Source: Patulibacter brassicae | GTDB taxonomy: Bacteria; Actinomycetota; Thermoleophilia; Solirubrobacterales; Solirubrobacteraceae | Direction of reading: 5' to 3' | DNA length: 64,000 nucleotides | Assembly: GCF_033949425.1 (NCBI RefSeq) | Contig: NZ_JAXAVX010000008.1 | Span: 1 to 64,000 of the forward strand | Made by a program: the position numbers and the translations under genes | Shown: in pieces, positions 58,023-64,000 of the stretch | Position numbering within the stretch: position 1 is the first letter of the stretch | Layout of the letters: the number at the start of each line of letters is the position of its first letter | Notes under the pieces: generated by a model | Told to the model about the DNA's origin: nothing | Databases searched by the model: none | What the model saw: the letters and a program-made list of their open reading frames with translations, nothing else

Positions 58023-58700
58023 ATGAACGACCTCCTCCTCTACGCGCTGTTCGCCGTCCCGCCGCTGATCCTGGGTCTGCTGGCCCAGAACTGGCTGCGC
58101 AAGACGGTGGCGCGCTACTCGCAGCAGCCCACCACGACGCACCTCACCGGTGCGGAGATCGCGGAGCGGATCCTCGCCGCCAACGGCGCGACCGACGTCC
58201 GGGTCGTCCCCACCAACGGTGCCCTCACCGACCACTACGACCCGCGCACGCGCACCGTCGCGCTGTCGGAGCCCGTCTACGGGCAGCGCTCCGTCACGGC
58301 CGCCGCGGTCGCCGCGCACGAGGTCGGGCACGCCCTGCAGCACCAGCAGGCCTACGCGCCGCTGGCGTTCCGCACGGCGATGTTCCCGGCCGTCGCGTTC
58401 GCGTCGAGCTTCTGGATCGTCCTGCTCATCGGCGGCTTCCTGCTCCAGCAGGCGGGCCTCGTGTGGCTGGCGATGGGCCTCTACGCGATCGCGGTGCTGT
58501 TCCACGTCGTGACGCTGCCCGTCGAGTTCGACGCGTCGCGGCGGGCCGGCGTCCAGCTCCGCCAGCTGGGACTCGTCGGCGGCACGGAGGCCGCCGGCAG
58601 CCGCCGCGTCCTGACCGCCGCCGCCTCGACCTACGTGGTCGGCGCCCTGGCCGCGATCAGCCAGCTGCTCTTCCTCGTCCTCTCGACCCAGAACGACTGA
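58023..58700 (+). CDS. Zinc metallopeptidase, YugP/Zn_peptidase_2 family
   Basis: A 225-residue membrane-embedded metallopeptidase. An N-terminal helix (LLLYALFAVPPLILGLLAQNWL) precedes the catalytic domain with the HExGH-type zinc motif AAHEVGHALQH near residue 102. It is followed by two further helices (AMFPAVAFASSFWIVLLIGGFLL, VWLAMGLYAIAVLFHVVTL), the VEFDASRRAG third-ligand region and a final helix. The starting ATG at 58023 gives the usual family length; longer in-frame starts are not supported. The substrate is unknown, presumably membrane proteins. Confidence 0.92.
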   Translation: MNDLLLYALFAVPPLILGLLAQNWLRKTVARYSQQPTTTHLTGAEIAERILAANGATDVRVVPTNGALTDHYDPRTRTVALSEPVYGQRSVTAAAVAAHEVGHALQHQQAYAPLAFRTAMFPAVAFASSFWIVLLIGGFLLQQAGLVWLAMGLYAIAVLFHVVTLPVEFDASRRAGVQLRQLGLVGGTEAAGSRRVLTAAASTYVVGALAAISQLLFLVLSTQND

Positions 58701-58950
58701 CATGGACATCGAACCGCCAAGACCGCCGCCCCGCCTGGCCGCCGCGCACCGCGAGCGGCCGGGCGGGGCGGCCACCCACCTCGCCGGGCGGCACCGCGGC
58801 GCATCGTCGCCGCGACCCGACTCGGCTCCCCACGTCCGCCGACCCGGAGATCCGGGGGGATGCCTCAGAGGACGGCGGCGGACCGGCGCGCAACGGCCGG
58901 TCCTGCGAGCCCGGTCGTACCACCCACCCACCACCGGTGCTCCCAACGCG

Positions 58951-58980
58951 CGAGGGCCGCGACATCCGTCGCGGCCCTCG
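58951..58980 (-). terminator. Terminator between the peptidase gene and tRNA-Gly
   Basis: CGAGGGCCGCGAC and GTCGCGGCCCTCG form a perfect 13-bp stem around ATCC. It can act for both converging units. Confidence 0.8.
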
Positions 58981-58991
58981 TGCGTTCCAGG

Positions 58992-59062
58992 AGCGGGCGA
59001 CGGGAATCGAACCCGCCCTAAGAGCTTGGAAGGCTCCTGTGCAACCACAACACTTCGCCCGC
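58992..59062 (-). tRNA. tRNA-Gly (anticodon TCC)
   Basis: Acceptor GCGGGCG/CGCCCGC with discriminator T, anticodon loop CTTCCAA, T-arm GCGGGTTCGATTCCCGT. CCA is not encoded. Confidence 0.96.
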
Positions 59063-59324
59063 GGTGCCCGACCAGTCTAGGCGCCGCACGCCGTCCCACG
59101 CCGCGTGGCCGACACGCACGGCACGTCCCGCGCGAGCACCTCGGCGGATCAGGGCAGGGCGACCGCCCGAGAACCGACGGGCGGCCGGCGGGCGCGCACC
59201 GCGTCTCGGGGGTGCGCACCGCGTCGCGGCCTCCCCCGCGTCGCCGGAGCGGCGCGCGCCGGACGAGCAGCGTCGCCACGCCAACCGCACCCGCTCACCC
59301 CGCGATCGGCGATCATGCGACGCC

Positions 59325-60239
59325 ATGCCGCGCCTGGCCTACCTCGGACCCGCCGGGACGTTCACCCACCGCGCGGCCCTCGACCTCGCCCACGCGGGCG
59401 AGGAGCTCCTGCCGCTGGACCGGGCCGAGGAGGTCATCGCCACCCTCGCCGACGGCCGCGCCGACAGCGCCGTCGTGGCGTTCGAGAACAGCCTCGACGG
59501 GCCCGTCGCGGCGAACGTCGACCTGCTCATCGCCACCGGCGAGGACGTCGTCATCACCGCCGAGCGCGTGCTGGAGATCGCCTTCACGCTCTGGCGCCTG
59601 CCCGGCGACGAGACCCCGCTGCGGGGCGTCGCCTCCCACGCCGTCGGCCTGGCGCAGTGCGGCCGGTTCATCCGCGAGCACGGCCTGGAGACCCGCGCGG
59701 CCAGCTCGAACGCCGTCGCCTGCCGGGAGGTCGCCGAGGCCGCGCAGCCCGGGTGGGGCGCGCTGGCGGGGGCCGACGCCGGCGAGCAGTTCGGCCTCGT
59801 GGCCGCCGCGCACGGCCTGCGCGACGACGAGCGGGCCGCCACCCGCTTCCTGCGACTCGGACGCCGCTCGCCCGCCCCCACGGGCCGCGACCGCTCGATG
59901 TTCGTCCTGGACCCCGCCTCGGACCGGCCCGGCAGCCTCGCCGGGTTCCTCCAGGAGTTCGCGGCGCGCGGGATCAACCTCACCGCCATCAAGTCGCGCC
60001 CGACGAAGGAGCTGCTCGGCGAGTACGTCTTCCTCGTCGAGGCCCAGGGCCACCTGCGCGAGCCGCAGATGCGCGACGCCGCCCGGGCGCTCCTGCGCGC
60101 GTCGGTCGGCGTGCGGTTCCTCGGCAGCTACCCCGAGGACGCCGGGCGCCCCCGCCCCGCCCCGGCCGTCGATCCGGACGCGATCGGCAGCCGGCTGGAC
60201 GAGATGCTCGCTCGGACCGACGAGCAGGCCGCCTCGTGA
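59325..60239 (+). CDS. pheA: Prephenate dehydratase
   Basis: Converts prephenate to phenylpyruvate in phenylalanine synthesis. The 304-residue protein has the dehydratase domain starting LAYLGPAGTFTHRAALDLA, SAVVAFENSLDGPVAANVDLL, ASSNAVACREVAE and the catalytic TRF motif (ATRFLRLGRR, near residue 175). A C-terminal ACT domain for phenylalanine feedback follows (DRPGSLAGFLQEFAARGINLTAIKSRPTK, with GEYVFLVEAQGH). No chorismate mutase domain is attached. It overlaps tyrA by 4 bp (GTGA). Confidence 0.96.
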   Translation: MPRLAYLGPAGTFTHRAALDLAHAGEELLPLDRAEEVIATLADGRADSAVVAFENSLDGPVAANVDLLIATGEDVVITAERVLEIAFTLWRLPGDETPLRGVASHAVGLAQCGRFIREHGLETRAASSNAVACREVAEAAQPGWGALAGADAGEQFGLVAAAHGLRDDERAATRFLRLGRRSPAPTGRDRSMFVLDPASDRPGSLAGFLQEFAARGINLTAIKSRPTKELLGEYVFLVEAQGHLREPQMRDAARALLRASVGVRFLGSYPEDAGRPRPAPAVDPDAIGSRLDEMLARTDEQAAS

Positions 60240-61240
60240 GCCCCCGCGTCGGGGTCTGCGGCCTGGGCCTCATCGGCGGCTCGCTGCTGCTCGGGCTGCG
60301 CGACGCCGGGCTCGCGGTCCGCGGCTGCGACGTCTGGCCCGACCCGCGCACGTGGTGCGAGGGTCACGGCGTCCCGGCCGACGGCTCACCGGAGGCGACC
60401 GCCCGTCAGGTCGACGTGCTCGTCGTCTGCGTGCCGCCTCACGCCACGGCGGCGGTCGTCGCCGCGGCGCTGGCGGCGTCGCCGGACGTCGTGGTGCTCG
60501 ACGCCGCGTCGGTGAAGCTGCCGGTCGTCGACGAGGTCGCGCGCCGGGCCGGGCCCGACGCCGCCCGGTTCCTGCCCGGGCATCCGCTGGCCGGCGCGGA
60601 GCGCGGCGGGCACGACGCCGCCGACCCGGGGCTGCTGCGCGGCGCGCCGTGGGCGATCTGCCCGCCGCCCGTCGACGGCGATCGCCCCCTCGAGCCCCTG
60701 GTGACCGTCGCGCCGGTGCTCGAGGCGCTCGACGCGCGCCTGCTCGCCTGCGAGGCCGACGAGCACGACGACGCGCTGGCCGCGTCGAGCCACGCGCCCC
60801 ACCTCGTCGCCGGCGCCAGCGCGCGGATCGCCGCCGAGCCGCCGGCCGGCGGACCGCTGGCCACCGCGCTGTCGGGCGGGGCGCTGCGCGACGTCACGCG
60901 CGTCGCCGGTGCGCCCGTCGGGCTCTGGGGCGAGGTGCTGCACGCGAACGCCGTGCCGACCGCCGAGATCCTCGACGCGACCGCCGAGCACCTGCGCGCC
61001 GCCGCCGACGCGCTGCGCGCCGGTGACCGCGACCGCCTGCACGCGCTGTGGAACGCCGGCGTCGCCGCGCAGGACGCGATCCAGGCCGCCCGCTGGCAGC
61101 CGCTGGCGTGGCAGCCCGCGGAGCTCGACGCGCGCTGGCCGGCGCTGCTGGACCTCGGCCGCGCCGGCGTCGCCGTGCGCTGGCCGCGGATCGTGGGCGA
61201 CCGGTTGCGCGTGGAGCGCACCGTCCCCGCGACGCGATAG
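60236..61240 (+). CDS. tyrA: Prephenate dehydrogenase (TyrA family)
   Basis: Oxidative decarboxylation of prephenate or arogenate in tyrosine synthesis. The 334-residue protein opens with the dinucleotide motif VGVCGLGLIGGSLLLGLRDAG followed by CDVWPD. It then has DVLVVCVPPHAT, LDAASVKLPVV, PGHPLAGAERGGHDAAD (the substrate-binding His/Arg region) and AASSHAPHLVAGA, the last with the catalytic-side His of the helical domain. The start is a GTG overlapping the pheA stop. No ACT domain is present. Confidence 0.94.
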   Translation: MSPRVGVCGLGLIGGSLLLGLRDAGLAVRGCDVWPDPRTWCEGHGVPADGSPEATARQVDVLVVCVPPHATAAVVAAALAASPDVVVLDAASVKLPVVDEVARRAGPDAARFLPGHPLAGAERGGHDAADPGLLRGAPWAICPPPVDGDRPLEPLVTVAPVLEALDARLLACEADEHDDALAASSHAPHLVAGASARIAAEPPAGGPLATALSGGALRDVTRVAGAPVGLWGEVLHANAVPTAEILDATAEHLRAAADALRAGDRDRLHALWNAGVAAQDAIQAARWQPLAWQPAELDARWPALLDLGRAGVAVRWPRIVGDRLRVERTVPATR

Positions 61241-61249
61241 ACCGGGGGC

Positions 61250-61708
61250 ATGCGTCCGACCGCACGACCCCGCCCCGCGATCGCCCTGGCCGCCGTCGTC
61301 GCGCTGACCGGTGCCGCCGCGCTCACCGGCTGCGGCTCCGACGACGACGAGCCCGCGTCCTCCGCCACGACGAGCGCCACGAGCTCCGGCGGCGCGACGA
61401 CGCCCACGGCGACCTCGCCCACCCCGACGATCGCGACCGTCACCGCGCAGGCCGACCCGCCGAGCCAGAGCGGGGGCACGCCGGTGCCGACGACCGCCAC
61501 GCCGCAGCCCACGACCGAGGGCGAGCAGCCGAAGATCACCGTCGAGGGCGACGGCGCTCGCGCGACCGCCCCGGACTCCGGCATCGCCGAGCTCTGGTGC
61601 GACGCCGCTCGCCAGGGCGCCTACGCCGATCAGCTCGGCAGCGCGACGCGGTTCGTCATCACCGTCAGCGGCAGCGACGACGCCCGCACCTGCGAGCTGC
61701 CGCGCTAG
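61250..61708 (+). CDS. Small lipoprotein with Thr/Ser-rich linker
   Basis: A 152-residue exported protein with signal peptide ending in the lipobox ALTGC at residue 28. A long low-complexity Thr/Ser/Ala/Pro region (about 30-95) follows, and a small C-terminal part with two Cys (IAELWCDAARQGAYADQLGSATRFVITVSGSDDARTCELPR) could be disulfide-linked. No family recognised. It follows tyrA by 9 bp. Confidence 0.65.
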   Translation: MRPTARPRPAIALAAVVALTGAAALTGCGSDDDEPASSATTSATSSGGATTPTATSPTPTIATVTAQADPPSQSGGTPVPTTATPQPTTEGEQPKITVEGDGARATAPDSGIAELWCDAARQGAYADQLGSATRFVITVSGSDDARTCELPR

Positions 61709-61821
61709 GCCCCTCGAGGACGCGGTCCGGGCGCCCCGCGTCCCCCGCGCCCTCGCGCTCCGGCGGCCGGGACGACCGGCCGCCGCGGCCCGCGAGGGGT
61801 GGCTATCATGGCCGCTCCCCT

Positions 61822-61892
61822 GGGGGATTGGTGTATCGGTAACACGGCGGTCTCCAAAACCGCAACGCGAGGTTCGATTCCTCGATCCCCCG
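61822..61892 (+). tRNA. tRNA-Trp (anticodon CCA)
   Basis: Acceptor GGGGGAT/ATCCCCC with discriminator G, anticodon stem GCGGT/ACCGC around CTCCAAA, T-arm CGAGGTTCGATTCCTCG. A -10 TATCAT lies at 61804-61809, 12 nt upstream. Confidence 0.96.
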
Positions 61893-61899
61893 CCTCTCG

Positions 61900-61922
61900 A
61901 CGCCCCGGCCCCGCCGGGGCGT
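61900..61922 (+). terminator. Terminator of tRNA-Trp
   Basis: ACGCCCCGGC and GCCGGGGCGT pair perfectly around CCC and are followed by TCGCGTT. The 3' arm and tail are repeated at 62762. Confidence 0.8.
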
Positions 61923-62027
61923 TCGCGTTCCCGGACCGCCGGGCCGGTCCTGCGGCGCGCGCTGCCCCGGGAACGGCGTCGGCGGGCGTCCCGTGCGCCC
62001 GCTCACGGGGTCCGGGCGCGCGTGCCG

Positions 62028-62143
62028 TATGCTCGGTGGCAGGTCGGGCGTCCGCTCGACCGTCCAAGCAGTGCCGCGTCTTGCAGTTGTTGCCCTGAGC
62101 ACCCTCAGCGTTACGCCCGCACAAACGCCGAAGGAGTGGTCGT
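62028..62143 (+). promoter_or_regulatory. Promoter and leader of the cold-shock gene
   Basis: TATGCT at 62028-62033 is a likely -10, giving a 5' leader of about 105 nt before the csp ATG. Long leaders are usual for cold-shock genes and can fold to control translation by temperature. AAGGAG at 62131-62136 is the ribosome binding site. Confidence 0.5.
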
Positions 62144-62350
62144 ATGGCGACCGGAACCGTGAAGTGGTTCAGCGACGAGAAGGGCTTCGGGTTCATCACC
62201 CCGAGCGAGCCGGGCAAGGACCTGTTCGTGCATCACAGCGCGATCCAGGGCTCCGGCTTCAAGACCCTCGCCGAGGGCGCGACGGTGAGCTACGACGCCG
62301 AGGAGGGTCCGAAGGGCCCGTCCGCGGCGAACGTCGTCGTCGTCGGCTGA
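62144..62350 (+). CDS. Cold-shock protein (CspA family)
   Basis: A 68-residue single OB-fold nucleic-acid chaperone. It begins MATGTVKWFSDEKGFGFITP, with RNP1 (KGFGFI) and RNP2 (LFVHHSAI) both present, and ends GPSAANVVVVG. It binds single-stranded RNA/DNA and prevents structure formation. AAGGAG is well placed before the ATG. Confidence 0.97.
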   Translation: MATGTVKWFSDEKGFGFITPSEPGKDLFVHHSAIQGSGFKTLAEGATVSYDAEEGPKGPSAANVVVVG

Positions 62351-62544
62351 GCCCGACCCGGACGTAGGACCTCGGCGGCGGACGGCGCGTCCGCGCCGCC
62401 GCCGAGCCCGGCCACCGCTCCTGCGCCCTCACGGGCGCGGTCGAGGGGTGGCGACCTGCCGAGCCCTGCTGCGGCGGACCAACGGTCACCCGTCCGGTGA
62501 CGCGTCGGCCGCCAGGGACGCGCACCACCAGAGGAGGAGATCCC

Positions 62545-62709
62545 ATGGGATCGAATCGCAAGAAGAAGACGACGTTCGCCAAGCTCAACCGCGAGCAGAA
62601 GCTGCGCGAGCGCCGCATCGAGAAGGCCCAGCGCAAGGAAGCGCGTCGCCTGCACGCCGGCGCCCCCGCCGAGCCCGTCCCGATGGACACCGAGGACTCC
62701 GGCGTCTGA
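62545..62709 (+). CDS. Small basic conserved-looking protein
   Basis: A 54-residue, highly charged protein beginning MGSNRKKKTTFAKLNREQKL with a helix RERRIEKAQRKEARRL and an acidic end (MDTEDSGV). A strong GAGGAGGAG lies before the ATG, better than at most genes here, arguing that it is highly translated. No known domain; nucleic-acid or ribosome association is possible from the charge, but unproven. Confidence 0.75.
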   Translation: MGSNRKKKTTFAKLNREQKLRERRIEKAQRKEARRLHAGAPAEPVPMDTEDSGV

Positions 62710-62749
62710 ACGCCCGACCGGGCCGTCCCCGGTCACCGCATCGTCCGAG

Positions 62750-62770
62750 CGCCCCGGCACCGCCGGGGCG
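62750..62770 (+). terminator. Terminator after the small basic protein gene
   Basis: CGCCCCGGC and GCCGGGGCG around ACC, then TTCGCGTT. Its 3' arm and following bases repeat those of the tRNA-Trp terminator. Confidence 0.75.
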
Positions 62771-62877
62771 TTCGCGTTCCCGGACCGGACCGCCGCGCTG
62801 CGCCGTGTCCCGGTGCCGGCCGGAACGCTCCGGGACGCCGAGCGTCCAGGCCCGTCACGCCGTCGGGGTCGCTGCCC

Positions 62878-62883
62878 TACCAT
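62878..62883 (+). promoter_or_regulatory. -10 box of the SpoIIM-like gene (leaderless)
   Basis: TACCAT ends 7 nt before the ATG at 62891. Confidence 0.5.
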
Positions 62884-62890
62884 CGGCCCG

Positions 62891-63595
62891 ATGGCGTCGC
62901 GCGACGAGGTCAGCGCGGCGCGGGAGGTCGCCTACCGGGCCGCCCGGCAGGAGACCGGGGCTGCGCTGCGGAACTGGCTCTCCCACCCGCGGCAGCTCGC
63001 GCCCTGGGTCGCGATCAGCGCGCTGATCGCCGCGATCCTGCTCGTCGCGACGCTCGTCATCGGCAACGTCGCCCACGCCGACCCGAGCCGGGGCGGGCAG
63101 CTCATCGCCGCCGACCCACGCACCCGGTTCGCGGACATGACGTTCGTGTCGGGCCGCAACCTCACCGTGCTGCTGCTGCACCTCATGGTCTGCCTGGCGA
63201 CGTACCTCGCGCGGCGGTCGCTGCCGCTGCAGGCGGAGGAGATGTCGGGGATGAACCGCGCGGTGCACCACCACGCCGCGGGTCCGGCGCTGATCGTCGT
63301 CGCCGGCCTGACGCTCTACTCGATCGGCCAGCAGGCCTACATCCTCGGCCACGCGCTCGCCGACGCCTCCTCGGTGCTCGGGATGTCGCCGGACGCCGTC
63401 CTGCTGCGGCTCCTGCCCCACGCGGTCCCCGAGCTCATCGCGGTCTTCCTGCCGCTGGCCGCGGCGCTGTGGCTGCAGCGCGAGGACCGCGCGCACGACC
63501 TGCTGGCGGCGACCGTCGCCTGCGCCATCATCGGCGTGCCCGTCGTCCTGGCCTCGGCCTGGATCGAGGTGGCCGTCGCGAGCCACTACTTCTAG
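62891..63595 (+). CDS. SpoIIM/DUF95-like membrane protein
   Basis: A 234-residue integral membrane protein with about five hydrophobic segments: WVAISALIAAILLVATLVIGN, NLTVLLLHLMVCLATYLAR, LIVVAGLTLYSIGQQAYILG, a fourth with LLRLLPHAVPELIAVFLPLAAALWL, and a C-terminal LLAATVACAIIGVPVVLASAW. The LPHAVPELIAVF segment matches the HG-x-E-L pattern of stage II sporulation protein M-type proteins, many of which occur in non-sporulating bacteria with unknown roles. The assignment rests on this motif and topology. Confidence 0.65.
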   Translation: MASRDEVSAAREVAYRAARQETGAALRNWLSHPRQLAPWVAISALIAAILLVATLVIGNVAHADPSRGGQLIAADPRTRFADMTFVSGRNLTVLLLHLMVCLATYLARRSLPLQAEEMSGMNRAVHHHAAGPALIVVAGLTLYSIGQQAYILGHALADASSVLGMSPDAVLLRLLPHAVPELIAVFLPLAAALWLQREDRAHDLLAATVACAIIGVPVVLASAWIEVAVASHYF

Positions 63596-63674
63596 CCGGT
63601 TGGGGCACGCCGTCCGGTCACCATGTCCGGTCCATGCGTCCGGTGCGGGACCCGCGCGGACGGGCTCCCGGGCA

Positions 63675-63757
63675 TGCGGGCGGCGGGACTCGAACCCGCA
63701 CGGCTCAGGGCCACCGGCTCCTAAGGCCAGCGTGTCTACCGATTCCACCACGCCCGC
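63675..63757 (-). tRNA. tRNA-Leu (anticodon TAG)
   Basis: Acceptor GCGGGCG/CGCCCGC with discriminator A, anticodon stem CTGGC/GCCGG around CTTAGGA, class II variable arm, T-arm GCGGGTTCGAGTCCCGC. CCA is not encoded. Confidence 0.95.
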
Positions 63758-63807
63758 GGCGGCGCGCCATCCAGCGAATCCGCCTGCGACGGCGCCGCCA
63801 GGAAGTG

Positions 63808-63813
63808 TAGGCT
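63808..63813 (+). promoter_or_regulatory. -10 box of the right-edge gene
   Basis: TAGGCT lies 10 nt before the ATG at 63824; no ribosome binding site is visible. Confidence 0.45.
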
Positions 63814-63823
63814 CGCCCTCGCC

Positions 63824-64000
63824 ATGCCGCCGCAGACGATCATCGAATGGCCGAATCGCGAGAAGAGCTCGAGCAAGCTCACCCGCGTGCTCGTCGTCGC
63901 GGCGCTCCTCGTGTCGACGATCCTCATCGGCATCGTGACGGTCAAGGGCTGGGACCTGCTGCAGGACGCGAAGTCCATCCAGGTCGTGTTCATGGCCGTG
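63824..64000 (+). CDS. Partial gene: small membrane protein (cut by window end)
   Basis: 59 codons are visible. The protein starts MPPQTIIEWPNREKSSSK, has one predicted membrane helix (RVLVVAALLVSTILIGIVTV) and continues GWDLLQDAKSIQVVFMAV to the window end without a stop. It is not recognised from this fragment. Confidence 0.6.
   Translation, partial: MPPQTIIEWPNREKSSSKLTRVLVVAALLVSTILIGIVTVKGWDLLQDAKSIQVVFMAV

Overview
The window is very GC-rich and densely coded, with many GTG starts and one TTG start, F420-type and folate genes, a DUF3352 lipoprotein, a PspC/histidine kinase/LuxR operon and repeated leaderless promoters. This points to a high-GC actinobacterium, probably of the class Thermoleophilia (Solirubrobacterales/Patulibacter-like). 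The class is inferred from gene content, not from a database comparison.

Layout. 1-4 kb: the start of a division/cell-wall cluster (mraZ-rsmH, leftward), separated from a divergent DUF3352 lipoprotein by an intergenic region with two outward-facing MraZ-box arrays. 4-9.1 kb: a leftward operon, response regulator > histidine kinase > cpaB > tadA > tadB > tadC (Flp/Tad pilus machinery without a visible pilin). 9.2-11.5 kb: a small accessory island with a decayed DUF3352 fragment, a uracil-DNA glycosylase-family gene and a TIR-domain protein. 11.6-21.6 kb: FUSC membrane protein, an acidic hypothetical, a degenerate Rho-like protein, transaldolase, a sigma-like membrane protein > RibD/DHFR-like > folP operon, and glpD. 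21.8-27.2 kb: rightward pspC > histidine kinase > LuxR regulator, a thioester-reductase-like SDR and a secreted propeller-like protein. 27.3-32.0 kb: an operon for an unassigned protein, an LLM flavin/F420 oxidoreductase and a PEP-synthase/rifampin-phosphotransferase-like enzyme, below a palindromic operator. 32.4-39.1 kb: DUF4430-like lipoprotein, PduO adenosyltransferase, LytR-CpsA-Psr protein, secreted M19-like hydrolase, methyltransferase and a small membrane protein.

39.1-48.2 kb is the main accessory region. A 7.4-kb element is bounded by a 45-bp direct repeat of the 3' part of a tRNA-Glu gene. The right copy is part of the intact tRNA; the left copy is the displaced chromosomal tail with its own terminator. 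Inside are an AAA+ ATPase in its own convergent unit, a frameshifted primase-helicase whose C-terminus is the end of a tyrosine integrase, an excisionase-like HTH protein and a tightly overlapping terminase operon with very small genes. There is no capsid, portal or complete integrase, so it looks like a reduced prophage or phage satellite that has lost autonomous mobility. A small XRE/lipoprotein/zinc-ribbon segment lies on its left flank.

48.3-64 kb returns to core-like sequence: a secreted GDPD phosphodiesterase, a cupredoxin > DUF1501 > DUF1800 export-linked set, an amidase, an SRPBCC protein, a zinc metallopeptidase, pheA-tyrA (phenylalanine/tyrosine synthesis), a cold-shock protein, a SpoIIM-like membrane protein and five further tRNAs (Leu-CAG, Pro-GGG, Gly-TCC, Trp-CCA, Leu-TAG). 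The right edge cuts a small membrane-protein gene.
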